DNA of 64,000 nucleotides from NCBI GenBank assembly GCA_022641735.1, contig JALCDQ010000005.1:124001-188000 (forward strand), given 5' to 3'. A program made the position numbers and the translations under genes. A model generated the notes under the pieces. That model made no database searches. It had not been told where the DNA came from and saw only the letters and a program-made list of their open reading frames with translations. Origin of the DNA: Prevotella sp. Lineage in GTDB: Bacteria > Bacteroidota > Bacteroidia > Bacteroidales > Bacteroidaceae. Below, in pieces: positions 1 through 9,240 of this stretch. Positions within the stretch are counted from its first letter, which is position 1; every line of letters starts with the position of its first letter.

Positions 1-990
1 CAACAGCAATTGTGCTATGATGGGCAATCAGTCCCATATATCCCGATTTCTCAAAAGGATAACCTGGCAAAGAGTGCCAAGGTAGAAACGAGTTCCACTT
101 TGGTTTTGCAATCTCTTCCTTTCTCTGGAGAATGGATTTCCCTCGATTTCTCAAGAGGAATGTTGCTGCCACTCAAGGCTAATACTCCTTATACGATAGA
201 TTTTATGACATCGTCGTCAATAGATACAGAATTGACTATTGACTGGATGGTGCCTTCTAACGTCAATAATTATACTCCTGATGTGTTGATAGAGAGCCTT
301 ACCCAACCTGTATATGCAGGTCAGCACAAGTTGCATCTTGAATTTAAAAACAAGATGAAAGAAACTCAATATGGCTTCTTCATCATCAGAAGAAATGAAA
401 ATGTGAGCGTAGGGTTGAGTCTCTACAGATTATCAGGAGTTCTTGCTGTGGCCAACAAGTTTAATTTGGCTGTCAACAATCGGGGCAAACAACTCCCGCC
501 AAATGATAGCGGCTTTGAATCTTTTGAATTCTTTACACCCGATCGTCGTCCCGCTGGCAAGAATTTAGCATTTAGCATTTCGCCTGCTATTGATTGTTTC
601 GGAGCAGACAACCTGACCAATGGATATGTACGTCCGCATATCAGTTCAAATGTATGGCTATGCGACCTCGATAAAGTCGATGGATTTGTAAAATGGGAAT
701 GGAGTTCTGAAACCTCCATCAGTACCGTCCGTCTGTTCTTTGATAACGATGCTGACCATCCAATGGAGACAATACAGTGGAATCATCCTGAAAGCCACAT
801 GCCTTTCTGTGTATCTCAGTTCTCTTTTTATGACGACCAAGGCAACTGTTTATATAAGGTGACAGATAACTACAAAACGATATGTGATATTAAGTTTGAT
901 AAACCTGTTAAAACGAAGAGTTTGAAGCTGCAATTAAAGCAGAATCTTGCTAATGTGCCAATAGCATTGTTTGAGGCGGAAATTCATTAA
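1..990 (+). CDS. C-terminal part of a large secreted protein with discoidin-like end domain
   Basis: The reading frame is already open at base 1, so the true start lies outside the window; about 330 residues are visible. The last ~160 residues look like a beta-sandwich of the F5/8 (discoidin) type: a stretch about a 'FDNDADHPME' strand, a conserved 'MPFCV' turn and a closing 'NVPIALFEAEIH'. Similar ends are known to me from large Bacteroidales FAD-dependent oxidoreductases found in polysaccharide loci, but no Rossmann motif is visible in this fragment, so that identity is inference. It is followed on the same strand by a run of glycan-degrading genes, which suggests that it belongs to the same locus. 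No catalytic residue can be assigned. Confidence 0.55.
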   Translation, partial: QQQLCYDGQSVPYIPISQKDNLAKSAKVETSSTLVLQSLPFSGEWISLDFSRGMLLPLKANTPYTIDFMTSSSIDTELTIDWMVPSNVNNYTPDVLIESLTQPVYAGQHKLHLEFKNKMKETQYGFFIIRRNENVSVGLSLYRLSGVLAVANKFNLAVNNRGKQLPPNDSGFESFEFFTPDRRPAGKNLAFSISPAIDCFGADNLTNGYVRPHISSNVWLCDLDKVDGFVKWEWSSETSISTVRLFFDNDADHPMETIQWNHPESHMPFCVSQFSFYDDQGNCLYKVTDNYKTICDIKFDKPVKTKSLKLQLKQNLANVPIALFEAEIH

Positions 991-1083
991 GATGGTTTTT
1001 ATGTGCAGTCTATATAAGGTCTTGATATTTATCATGGCGATTAGTTTTAATGTCCATTTGCAGATAAAATAAACTTCCAAATA

Positions 1084-1115
1084 TTTGCATTATTGGATAA
1101 AAATTTATTTCTTTG
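1084..1115 (+). promoter_or_regulatory. Candidate Bacteroidetes promoter for the GH9-like gene
   Basis: TTTG at 1084-1087 is followed after exactly 20 bases by TTTCTTTG at 1108-1115, one mismatch from the TAnnTTTG -7 consensus. The start codon lies 20 bases downstream. The spacing matches the three perfect promoters elsewhere in the window. Confidence 0.45.
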
Positions 1116-1135
1116 TCACTAAATACATTTAATTC

Positions 1136-3061
1136 ATGAAATCTAATCTCAAAAGAGTCCTTTTCAGTATGCTGTGCATCTGTACTCTCTCTGTCAGTGC
1201 GCAAAATACGATAACCACGCCTTTAGTCAATCAGGCTGGATACAATCTGAATGAATCCAAGCGATTTGTATGCTATGGTGCAACGGATGGTACACCTTTT
1301 TATGTGATTAACACCAGAACTGGCAAGACAGAATACACAGGAGAAATGATATTCAATCAAGGCTGGTTTACTGATTTTAATCCAAGGACAACAGATGAAT
1401 TTGTCATAGAGGTAAAAGGTAAAGGACGTTCGGTTCCTTTTTGGATAGCTGACCATCTCATGGAAAAAGAGTCTTCTAAATTAGCTTATGATTTCTTTAT
1501 CGATGTGCGAGGTTCAGAAGACCCGGTACACTCGGATGAGGCTCATGTCTATGGAGGAGGTCCTTCCAGAGACCAGGGTGCATTCGGTTTGGAGGCTTTA
1601 TTTGAGGTCCTTTATTATAGTTCTAATCCAGCTCTCTTTGATAATTGGACCGAGGAATTAGGAAGTAAGAAGACTCCGGACTTGATAGACTTGATGTTAT
1701 GGCATGCTGAGTTTGCATATAATCACCTGCATTTTAATGGGCCTATCCTCACTCGCCATGGTACACTGGGCTATCCTGGCCAACCACGAATGATATATGA
1801 TTATTGGAATACGCTTGACCATCTTGCTCCTATCTGTGCAGCCTATCATACATTTCTCAAACCTTATTTGTCTAAGGAAAAATATGAAGCCTATCGCAAG
1901 GCATGTCTTGATAACTGGGAGAAATACGACCGTCATAAGGTAGTAAGATATTGGACATATAGTGTGAAATGGGTAGATAGAGGATTTCAGGAATTTAATG
2001 AGATGGGAAATGCTTTCGGGCAGTCGGTATTCAGTAATCTATTCATGTATCTATGTGAGAAGAATGAACCGAATGGTAATCCTGAGAAGTTCCTGAAATA
2101 TGCACAGGAAAGTGCTCAGGATATTATTGATAACTGGGATTTCAACAATCCGCGTCATACTTGGTGGATTCGGAATGCCGAACATATTACTCCACAGGCA
2201 TTGGAATTTTTCTTGATGGTGGCACCAGATAAAGCACCAAAGGGAACACGAGAAAAATTGGCAGCATGGGCAAACTATATCAAGCAACATTGCAACAACT
2301 CATGGCAGTATCGTAGTCATTCTGAAACAGAGATGGCTCATCCTGCAACAAAGGAACTTGGAGGTGCTCCAGCATTGGGTGGCAGCTTATTTGCCGCAGC
2401 TAAACTGTTGAATGATTCTACATTACGCAGTTTAGGCTGGTCGCAGGTTGACTTTGTTTTTGGCGTTAATCCAATAGGGGCGCATCTGGGCAATAAGAGT
2501 GAAGAACGTCTGGCAAAGAACGGATATTGGGAAGGTGTGGAAAATGGATGGCCTGATTCTCATCCTAATGGTTATGGTAAACTGGGCTCCTGTCGCGGAA
2601 CTCTTGATGGCACGCCGCTTAACGGACAATTTCCTGAAATGAAAGGTGATAGCCGTCAAGGTGGTAAAGATAATATCACAGGTAACTGTTATGCCACAGA
2701 GGGCTGGGCTATATCTAATCGTGGATGGATGGCGACGATTACGTTCATGACACTTGGAGATACGCAACTGTCAGTTACAGATGATAAAGGTAGTTTAATC
2801 ACCGAAGCAAAAACGGGCGACAAACTGACCATCTCTTTGAAAGCAGCACTCAACATCAATTGGGACAAGAAAGATAAAGGATGGATAGAGGTATATTGCG
2901 ATGATGGAAATATACAAAGAGTGGCTTTAGAAGAGACTGGAAATAATACAGGTATATTCGAAGGCCGATACGCTATAAAAAAAGAGGATATAGGAAAAAC
3001 GCTCACGTTTAAATACGGTTATTACGGTTTTGGTGCAGAATATAAGGTTCATGTGAAATGA
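1136..3061 (+). CDS. GH9-like six-hairpin glycosidase with N-terminal Ig-like domain
   Basis: Secreted protein of 641 residues with a Sec signal peptide ending near residue 22 (SVSAQ). Residues ~25-110 match the cellulase N-terminal Ig-like domain that precedes GH9 catalytic modules ('LVNQAGYN' strand). Residues ~115-540 are rich in aromatic helices, as in an (alpha/alpha)6 barrel, and contain 'FVFGVNPIGAH', reminiscent of the GH9 'GrNPlg' signature. The last ~95 residues form a separate beta-sandwich. The classical GH9 DAGD motif after the Ig domain is not visible; the corresponding place reads 'YGGGPSRDQGAFG'. It is therefore a divergent member whose activity cannot be read from family membership. 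It stands first in a same-strand run with the beta-helix and fucosidase genes. Confidence 0.62.
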   Translation: MKSNLKRVLFSMLCICTLSVSAQNTITTPLVNQAGYNLNESKRFVCYGATDGTPFYVINTRTGKTEYTGEMIFNQGWFTDFNPRTTDEFVIEVKGKGRSVPFWIADHLMEKESSKLAYDFFIDVRGSEDPVHSDEAHVYGGGPSRDQGAFGLEALFEVLYYSSNPALFDNWTEELGSKKTPDLIDLMLWHAEFAYNHLHFNGPILTRHGTLGYPGQPRMIYDYWNTLDHLAPICAAYHTFLKPYLSKEKYEAYRKACLDNWEKYDRHKVVRYWTYSVKWVDRGFQEFNEMGNAFGQSVFSNLFMYLCEKNEPNGNPEKFLKYAQESAQDIIDNWDFNNPRHTWWIRNAEHITPQALEFFLMVAPDKAPKGTREKLAAWANYIKQHCNNSWQYRSHSETEMAHPATKELGGAPALGGSLFAAAKLLNDSTLRSLGWSQVDFVFGVNPIGAHLGNKSEERLAKNGYWEGVENGWPDSHPNGYGKLGSCRGTLDGTPLNGQFPEMKGDSRQGGKDNITGNCYATEGWAISNRGWMATITFMTLGDTQLSVTDDKGSLITEAKTGDKLTISLKAALNINWDKKDKGWIEVYCDDGNIQRVALEETGNNTGIFEGRYAIKKEDIGKTLTFKYGYYGFGAEYKVHVK

Positions 3062-3162
3062 TAAGTATCAAGAACTGCAAATAAAGTAATGGTAATGAAA
3101 CAGTAAGCAACGGTTCTTGTGCAGACTTTGATTGGTTCGAATACGAGTAATTAATTAGATAA

Positions 3163-5592
3163 ATGAAAAGAAAGTTATTATTAGCACTATTTGTCAGCAT
3201 GGCAACACTCGTTGATGCGCAAACAATTTATGTTTCCACAAAAGGGAATGACCTTAATCCTGGTACGAAAAATCAGCCTGTGCTTACTTTTAGGAGAGCA
3301 CAGCAACTGGCCAGAAAGCAATCTCGTACTGAAGACACAGAGGTTATATTTGCTCCAGGCACATATTATCTGCCCAATACGCAGGTTTTCACGCCTGCTG
3401 ACAATAAGGCCGAGGGTCACAAGGTCATTTATAAATCAGAGAAAGAAGGAACGGCTGTACTTAGCGGCGGTCGGCGTTTGAACTTGAAATGGAAACCTTA
3501 TAAGAATGGAATATTCGTAGCCACTACTCCTACTGGGATTGTAATGGACCAACTGTTTGTGAATGATAAGCGCCAGCGCATGGCTCGTTATCCCAATGCC
3601 GTACCCGGCAAGATTATTGATGATACATGGGATGCAAATCCTCGAATCTCGGTTGATAGTGTAAACGATGCACTTAATCCCCAGCGGATAGCCCGATGGA
3701 AGAATCCTGCGGGAGGTTATCTTCATGCCATGCACGAATATTTATGGGGTGATATGCACTATCTCATCAAAGGCAAGAATGCTGATGGAACATTGATTCT
3801 TCAAGGTGGCTGGCAAAACAATAGACCAAGCAAAATACATCCTGCTTATCGTTTTGTGGAGAATATATTTGAGGAACTTGATGCCCCAGGTGAATGGTTT
3901 TACAATGCCCCGCAACATCGGCTTTATTTCATGCCTGTGAAGGACATGGATATGAACAAAGCAAAGGTGGAGATTGTCAATCTGAAGCATTTGATTGAAT
4001 TTAAGGGTAGCAGTGCAAATCCTGTGAAATCCGTTTGCTTGCAAGGATTCGTGTTTCGTCATGCCGCACGTACTTTCATGGAGGATAAGGAACCCCTGAT
4101 GCGTTCTGATTGGACCATCTATCGTGGCGGTGCAGTCTTCTTGCGTGGAGCAGAAAATTGTACGATAAAGGATTGTGAGTTTGACCAATTGGGGGGCAAT
4201 GCCATCCTTGCGAGTGGATATAACAAACAACTCACCATTGAAGGATGTTACATTCATCATTATGGTGCAAGTGGAATTGCTTTTGTTGGTGATACAACGG
4301 CAGTGAGGGTGCCACAGACGTTTGCTCATCAGATTCCTTTCGACAAGATGGATTTCACTCCAGGGGTGAGGAGTAATGATTATCCTCAAAATTGTCTTGT
4401 TGGGAATTGTCTTATCACAATGATAGGGAGAGACGAAAAACAGACAGCAGGCGTAGAGATTTCCATGTCTTACGGCATTCATGTCAGCCATTGTTCTATC
4501 TATGATGTGCCTCGCGCAGGAATTAATATCAGTGAGGGAACTTTTGGTGGGCATGTTATCGAGAATTGCGATATTTTCAATACAGTATTGGAGACAGGCG
4601 ACCATGGCAGTTTTAATTCATGGGGACGGGATAGGTTTTGGAATGCAGACCAAAAAGAGACGATAGAACAAGTCGTTAAGCATAAAGACCTCTCTAAACT
4701 GGATATGCTCGCTCCGAACACTCTACGCCACAACCGCTGGCGTTGTGACCATGGAAGGGATGTTGACCTTGATGATGGCTCATCAAATTATCATATCTAT
4801 AATAATCTTCTGCTCAACCATGGATTGAAACTGCGCGAAGGTTACAACCGTGTAGTGAAAAACAATATTATCATCGGTAGCGGCATTCACCCTCATTGTT
4901 GGTATCCTAATAGCAATGATACCATAGAGCATAACATTATTATGAAGCCTTATTTGCCTGCGGTGATGGAGAGAAATATTTCACCGAAGGGTAAATGGGG
5001 GGCGATGATAGATAACAATATGTTCTTATGTGACGCTAAGGACCTTGCACGCTTTGCTGTGAATGGGTGTGACAGTAATTCCGTCTTTGGAAATCCTATG
5101 TTTATCAATCCCGCTGAAGGTTATTACCGCGTAAAGGATGATTCACCTGCATTGAAGATAGGCTTTGTTAATTTCTCCATGGACGACTTCGGGGTGCAGA
5201 AACCTTCATTGAAGGCTATTGCTAAAGCACCTGTCTTGCCTGATGCGTTGGATATTCCTTCGGTGGCTGTAAACAAGAAATGCTCTTATGCTTGGATGGG
5301 AGTGCCGTTGCGTGAACCTGTTGGTGAAGAGATGTCTGCTTTCGGTGTGGGCTTTGATGAAGGAGGTGTTCTCTTGACAGTAGTTGCTGATAATACACTT
5401 GCGGCTAAATATGGATTCCATTCTGGTGACCTTCTTCAAGGGGTGGATGATGTTAGAATCAAGACCATCCAGCAATTGAATGATTATCTTTCTAAAGAAG
5501 AGGCGAAACTCAAATCGCATCGTTTCACCGTGATACGCAATCAGGGAGCCGTACAGATAAAGATAAAAGAGCGGATACAACCGATTCAATAA
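3163..5592 (+). CDS. Secreted right-handed beta-helix protein with C-terminal PDZ domain
   Basis: Protein of 809 residues with a short signal peptide (cut near residue 19, VDAQ). It opens with 'YVSTKGNDLNPGT', the usual first turn of Bacteroidales parallel beta-helix carbohydrate-active proteins. Residues ~290-640 carry short repeated turns with G-N-x-I/I-x-x-C patterns ('NCTIKDCEFDQLGGNAI', 'HVIENCDIFNT'), typical of pectate-lyase-like and GH-type helices. Residues ~715-805 form a PDZ-like domain with a 'GVLLTVVADNTLAAKYGF' core and 'SGDLLQGVDD'. Helix plus PDZ is compatible with GH141-type enzymes (known fucosidase or xylanase activities), but I cannot confirm the family without an alignment. 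It lies 25 bases before the fucosidase gene, so the two are probably co-transcribed. Confidence 0.65.
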   Translation: MKRKLLLALFVSMATLVDAQTIYVSTKGNDLNPGTKNQPVLTFRRAQQLARKQSRTEDTEVIFAPGTYYLPNTQVFTPADNKAEGHKVIYKSEKEGTAVLSGGRRLNLKWKPYKNGIFVATTPTGIVMDQLFVNDKRQRMARYPNAVPGKIIDDTWDANPRISVDSVNDALNPQRIARWKNPAGGYLHAMHEYLWGDMHYLIKGKNADGTLILQGGWQNNRPSKIHPAYRFVENIFEELDAPGEWFYNAPQHRLYFMPVKDMDMNKAKVEIVNLKHLIEFKGSSANPVKSVCLQGFVFRHAARTFMEDKEPLMRSDWTIYRGGAVFLRGAENCTIKDCEFDQLGGNAILASGYNKQLTIEGCYIHHYGASGIAFVGDTTAVRVPQTFAHQIPFDKMDFTPGVRSNDYPQNCLVGNCLITMIGRDEKQTAGVEISMSYGIHVSHCSIYDVPRAGINISEGTFGGHVIENCDIFNTVLETGDHGSFNSWGRDRFWNADQKETIEQVVKHKDLSKLDMLAPNTLRHNRWRCDHGRDVDLDDGSSNYHIYNNLLLNHGLKLREGYNRVVKNNIIIGSGIHPHCWYPNSNDTIEHNIIMKPYLPAVMERNISPKGKWGAMIDNNMFLCDAKDLARFAVNGCDSNSVFGNPMFINPAEGYYRVKDDSPALKIGFVNFSMDDFGVQKPSLKAIAKAPVLPDALDIPSVAVNKKCSYAWMGVPLREPVGEEMSAFGVGFDEGGVLLTVVADNTLAAKYGFHSGDLLQGVDDVRIKTIQQLNDYLSKEEAKLKSHRFTVIRNQGAVQIKIKERIQPIQ

Positions 5593-5617
5593 CCGATATG
5601 ATATAAAGCACAGAAAT

Positions 5618-7387
5618 ATGAAAAACAGATTTAGTAAATGGCAACCTTTAATGGGCCTTTTGACTTTGATAGTGACCTTGTCCTTTTGCATGGAAACAGT
5701 AGCGGAACCCGCTGCAAGAAGCTTCAATCAACCGAAACTTCAGTGGTGGCAACAGGCACGATTCGGAATGTTTCTTCATTGGGGACCTGCTTCCTTGACA
5801 GGCAATGAAATCAGTTGGTCACGTAATCAGTATGGCATTAACAAATATGATTCCTTGTATCTACGCTTCAATCCTGTGAAATTTGATGCCGAGAAATGGG
5901 TGGAGACAGCCCGAAGTGCAGGCATGAAATACATGGTTCTCACGGTAAAACATCACGATGGTTTCTGTATGTGGAATACGAAAACAACCGACTATAATAT
6001 CATGAATACCCCTTATGGAAAGGATATTTGTAAGCAGTTGGCGGATGCTGCCCATAAAGCTGGAATGCGCATCGGCTGGTATTTCTCACCTGCCGACTGG
6101 AAAGACCCTGACTGCCGTAATCCCAAGAGCAATGCTGTCTTTGAAAAGCGAGTGCTGGAACAAATCAGGGAACTGATGACGAATTATGGCAAGATTGACT
6201 TATTGTGGATAGATTTTGAAGGGGGAGCATCGCCTGTAAAGCCTAATCTGATTTATGATTTGGCAAACAAATTGCAACCGGGCATTATTGTTGACAACCG
6301 TCTGGATGTTCTTCATTCGGATGAATCTCACAGTTATATCGGTCCGAATGGGGACTATGCCACGCCTGAAGGCTTTATAGCCGGTTATGGAGCAGTGCCA
6401 TGGGAGACGTGTACAAACTTAGGTCATCAGTGGGCTTGCAAATACAATGATACTCCACGGCCAATCACTGAAGCGGCAACAACGTTGCTGAGATGCGTTG
6501 GTGGCAATGGAAACCTGCTGCTCAACGTAGGTCCGGATAGTCTTGGACAGATACCTACTAAATTTGAAAAGAGTCTTCGAGACTTAGGCCAATGGATAAA
6601 GCCTATTGGCAGGTCTGTCTATGATACGAAAGGAGGCCCTTATACTCCTACGCAAAACTATGTTTGCACCTATAGGGATAAGTCGGTCTTCTTCCATATC
6701 TTCAAATCGGATAATGACACCATCGTCTTACCACCTCTTGGAATCAAAGTTTTGAAAGCAAATATCATCAATGGAAGTCCCGTCAAATTCCGTCAGACAA
6801 AGAAAAACTTACAGTTGATATTGCCTGCCGAACAGCGCACAAGGATTGCCACAACCATAGAATTGACTTTGAGCAAATCGGCCAATGGCATCGGTATCAT
6901 CCGTCCCTTCTCCACGACCCATTCATTGGCCTATAGCAAGAAGGTGACAGCCTCCAGTTCTGTTGGCCAGTTCTTGCATGATGCAACGGCCGCCGTGGAT
7001 GACGACCCGAATACATTTTGGTTGTTAGGAAGGAAAGATTATACCAATTGTGACAAGTATTTCGGCACTAAACTCCACTATGCCGACCGCCATAAAATGA
7101 ATGAGATATTCTGCAACAATGGTTGGCTGGAAGTGGATTTAGGCAAAGTTCAGACGGTTGGGCGTGTGAAACTGATGGAAAGGGTCATGTTTAAATCTGC
7201 GTTTAAAGGTTTTGAAATTCAATACAAGAAAGGAAATCAGTGGGTGACATGGGTGACTGACACCGCAATGGGCAACTGGGAGAGAGAACTTCCACCGGTT
7301 AAAGCCCGCTATTTCAGATTGGTCATTCTTGATAGGGATTATATGTCTGGCGTCAGAGAATTCCAATTGTTCCCTCCATCGAAATAA
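5618..7387 (+). CDS. Alpha-L-fucosidase, GH29, with C-terminal F5/8 domain
   Basis: Retaining exo-enzyme that removes alpha-linked L-fucose; 589 residues with an N-terminal hydrophobic export segment (residues ~10-30). The catalytic TIM barrel starts at 'WWQQARFGMFLHWG' (~43-56) and shows 'KHHDGF' (111-116) and 'KIDLLWIDFEGG', where Asp199 is the expected nucleophile. A 'WETC' motif follows, as is usual in GH29. Residues ~430-589 form a discoidin-like carbohydrate-binding module beginning 'AYSKKVTASSS'. Length and domain order are normal for Bacteroidales GH29. It is the last gene of a tight plus-strand group; after it comes a 640-base non-coding stretch with a dispersed repeat. Confidence 0.93.
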   Translation: MKNRFSKWQPLMGLLTLIVTLSFCMETVAEPAARSFNQPKLQWWQQARFGMFLHWGPASLTGNEISWSRNQYGINKYDSLYLRFNPVKFDAEKWVETARSAGMKYMVLTVKHHDGFCMWNTKTTDYNIMNTPYGKDICKQLADAAHKAGMRIGWYFSPADWKDPDCRNPKSNAVFEKRVLEQIRELMTNYGKIDLLWIDFEGGASPVKPNLIYDLANKLQPGIIVDNRLDVLHSDESHSYIGPNGDYATPEGFIAGYGAVPWETCTNLGHQWACKYNDTPRPITEAATTLLRCVGGNGNLLLNVGPDSLGQIPTKFEKSLRDLGQWIKPIGRSVYDTKGGPYTPTQNYVCTYRDKSVFFHIFKSDNDTIVLPPLGIKVLKANIINGSPVKFRQTKKNLQLILPAEQRTRIATTIELTLSKSANGIGIIRPFSTTHSLAYSKKVTASSSVGQFLHDATAAVDDDPNTFWLLGRKDYTNCDKYFGTKLHYADRHKMNEIFCNNGWLEVDLGKVQTVGRVKLMERVMFKSAFKGFEIQYKKGNQWVTWVTDTAMGNWERELPPVKARYFRLVILDRDYMSGVREFQLFPPSK

Positions 7388-7406
7388 TAAGGGCTTTCTG
7401 ATGCAA

Positions 7407-7799
7407 GTTAGTTGAATATATCAGATTAACTTTTGCATACGGAAATGCTGTTTTTGCATAAATATGCAAAAACGATATGCGGCATTGAAAATGGTGGGGC
7501 TTCACATAGTGAACCTCTGAAAATAAAGTGGCTTATATCGCACTGAAAGGGCCTTTTTGGCGATAGCGGTTTTTAAAAATGTCTGATGGCATGCTTAAAA
7601 GCCGCTTTCGAGAGGGTAAAAGATGGTCTTTTACCCTCTAAACAACGATTAACAGGCTTCTCAAATGCCCAAATAAGCCCGATATTTAGCCAAACGTGCC
7701 TCCTCATTTGGCCAAATGTGTTCTATCGGTAAACGTTTTTGTATATCCCATTAGTAACTTGCATAAACGCCATTAACTATTTTAAGTTAAATGGTTAAT
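7407..7799 (+). repeat. Long dispersed intergenic repeat, copy 1
   Basis: About 390 bases that recur, inverted and diverged, at 41650-42062. Shared blocks in order are: 'GTTAGTTgAATATATCAG' (7407 on), a perfect 10-bp inverted repeat GTTTTTGCAT-aaat-ATGCAAAAAC (7450-7473), 'ATAGTGAACCT', 'AATAAAGT.GCTTAT', 'GGGCCTTTTT', a 22-bp-period palindrome array (7594-7656), TTTGGCCAAA palindromes near 7703, 'AAACGTTTTTGTATAT' and 'TTTTAAGTTAA'. There is no open reading frame and no clear terminal inverted repeat or target duplication. The rest of the gap to 8029 holds only A+T-rich sequence and a weak -7-like TAATATTG (7983-7990). Confidence 0.85.
7594..7656. repeat. 22-bp-period palindrome array (site A)
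   Basis: Three 19-bp units start at 7594, 7616 and 7638, each separated by 3 bases. The middle unit GTAAAAGATGGTCTTTTAC (7616-7634) fits the consensus GTAAAMRRYNRYYKTTTAC perfectly; the outer two are degenerate. Further TTTGGCC-type palindromes continue the roughly 22-bp spacing up to about 7720. The array is embedded in the long repeat. Confidence 0.75.
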
Positions 7800-8029
7800 G
7801 GCTTTTATCAGCAAGTATAATGCCGAATTCCGTAATAATCGTTCAATTTGAGTTCTATTATTGACCAATTTCGGGCAGCAATAGTATGAAATCAAGCACT
7901 TAAATCGGGAACGGTTTCGTGGATAGAAGGCATTTCAAGCGTGTTTTTATACTGATTATTTTTTTAATTGACCGATATTTTATAATATTGCATTTACAAT
8001 TAATCTGAATCAAAAACCAATAAAAAGAT

Positions 8030-9208
8030 ATGAAAAAAATTCATTTTCGACATAGTTTTCAATGCTTGTCATTTAGCCTCCTGATGAGTGGGGCCCTGGT
8101 AATGAGCATCTTTGCTTCCTGTAATTCATCGAGATTTATCCCTGGAGAGAAAGAAGCATTGGCCGATATGGTGAGCCCGATTCCCATGAACAATGTGCAG
8201 AAAGACTCTGCGTGGAACATTTGGTGCGGTACGATGGTGAAAGGCTATGATGGCAAATATCATCTTTATTATTCCCGTTGGCCACGACGGGCAGGCCATG
8301 AATCATGGGTAAGCCATTCGCAAATTGCCTATGCCGTGGCAGATAAGCCGGAAGGTCCATATCGGGATGTGAATGTGCCGCTCCCTGTTTATAATGATAC
8401 GGCCTGGGATGGAGCCATGGCTCACAACCCTTATGCCATCACGGTGGGTGGCAAATATTACCTCTATTATATTGCAACAAAAGGAACACGCCTCGCCGCA
8501 ACCGATAAAATCGTGCCTTATGGTGAGGAATGGTGGAAACGACGGGACAGTGAACGAATCGGCGTGGCCGTTGCGGATAACCCTGCAGGCCCATGGAAGC
8601 GGATGAATGTACCGGTTTTAGATAACAGCAAAGAAGATACCGCCTTTGATGCAATGTGCGTAGCCAATCCTGCCGTTTGTGTTGGGAGGAATGGAAAGAT
8701 AGTCATGTTGTATAAAGGGGTATGCAAAAACGGGACCATTCATGGTGGAAAAGTAAGATTCAGCGTGGCTTTTGCCGACTCTCCAGCAGGCCCTTTCCGC
8801 AAGACTTATGAACTCATCTTCCAGCCGAAAGACCGGAAAGCAGGCATGGTAGCCGAAGATCCCTTCCTTTGGTATGACAAGAAACTGGATAAATATTATG
8901 CTATCACGAGGGATGTCATCGGTCAGTTTACGGGAGAAGTGGGCGGATTGGCTCTGCTTCAGTCAGTCGATGCCATCCACTGGGTGGCAGTAAAGCATCC
9001 GAAAGTTGTGCCGACAAACCTGAAATGGACAGATGGAACAGTCTTTGATAAGGATGCCAGCCATATCGAACGCCCTTTCCTGTACTTTGATAAGAGTGGT
9101 CGTCCCGTCTTGCTTTTCGGTGCTATGGGTGAAAAGCACAACGGTATCGAGCGCGAGCATAGTTTCAACGTGAGGATACCCTTCATTAGTAATGGGCCAA
9201 TCTTTTAA
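8030..9208 (+). CDS. GH43-like five-bladed beta-propeller lipoprotein
   Basis: Protein of 392 residues with a lipobox ending at Cys31 (SIFASC), so it is probably anchored in the outer membrane or periplasm. Repeated blades show the 'GKYHLYYSRW', 'GKYYLYYIATKG' and 'DKYYAITRD' pattern, each followed by 'A.ADKPEGPY' or 'ADSPAGPF' strands, typical of clan GH-F/J-like propellers that act on pentose or related glycosides. Acidic residues occur early in blades ('YNDTAWDGAM', 'AEDPFLWYD') as expected for a catalytic set, but I cannot name the family or substrate. It stands alone after a 640-base gap and ends convergently, 32 bases from the FAD oxidoreductase gene. Confidence 0.72.
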   Translation: MKKIHFRHSFQCLSFSLLMSGALVMSIFASCNSSRFIPGEKEALADMVSPIPMNNVQKDSAWNIWCGTMVKGYDGKYHLYYSRWPRRAGHESWVSHSQIAYAVADKPEGPYRDVNVPLPVYNDTAWDGAMAHNPYAITVGGKYYLYYIATKGTRLAATDKIVPYGEEWWKRRDSERIGVAVADNPAGPWKRMNVPVLDNSKEDTAFDAMCVANPAVCVGRNGKIVMLYKGVCKNGTIHGGKVRFSVAFADSPAGPFRKTYELIFQPKDRKAGMVAEDPFLWYDKKLDKYYAITRDVIGQFTGEVGGLALLQSVDAIHWVAVKHPKVVPTNLKWTDGTVFDKDASHIERPFLYFDKSGRPVLLFGAMGEKHNGIEREHSFNVRIPFISNGPIF

Positions 9209-9240
9209 AATTCGGATTTCAGAGAATAGCAGTATCCCGT

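Noticed and set aside
3134..3144. GGTTCGAATAC, resembling a tRNA T-loop
   Set aside because: No acceptor stem, anticodon arm or other cloverleaf part can be drawn around it.
3742..4605. Long open frame (287 codons) antisense to the beta-helix gene
   Set aside because: Sense frame has a signal peptide, domain structure and continues to a PDZ domain; the antisense translation is rich in Cys/His/Ile without domains.
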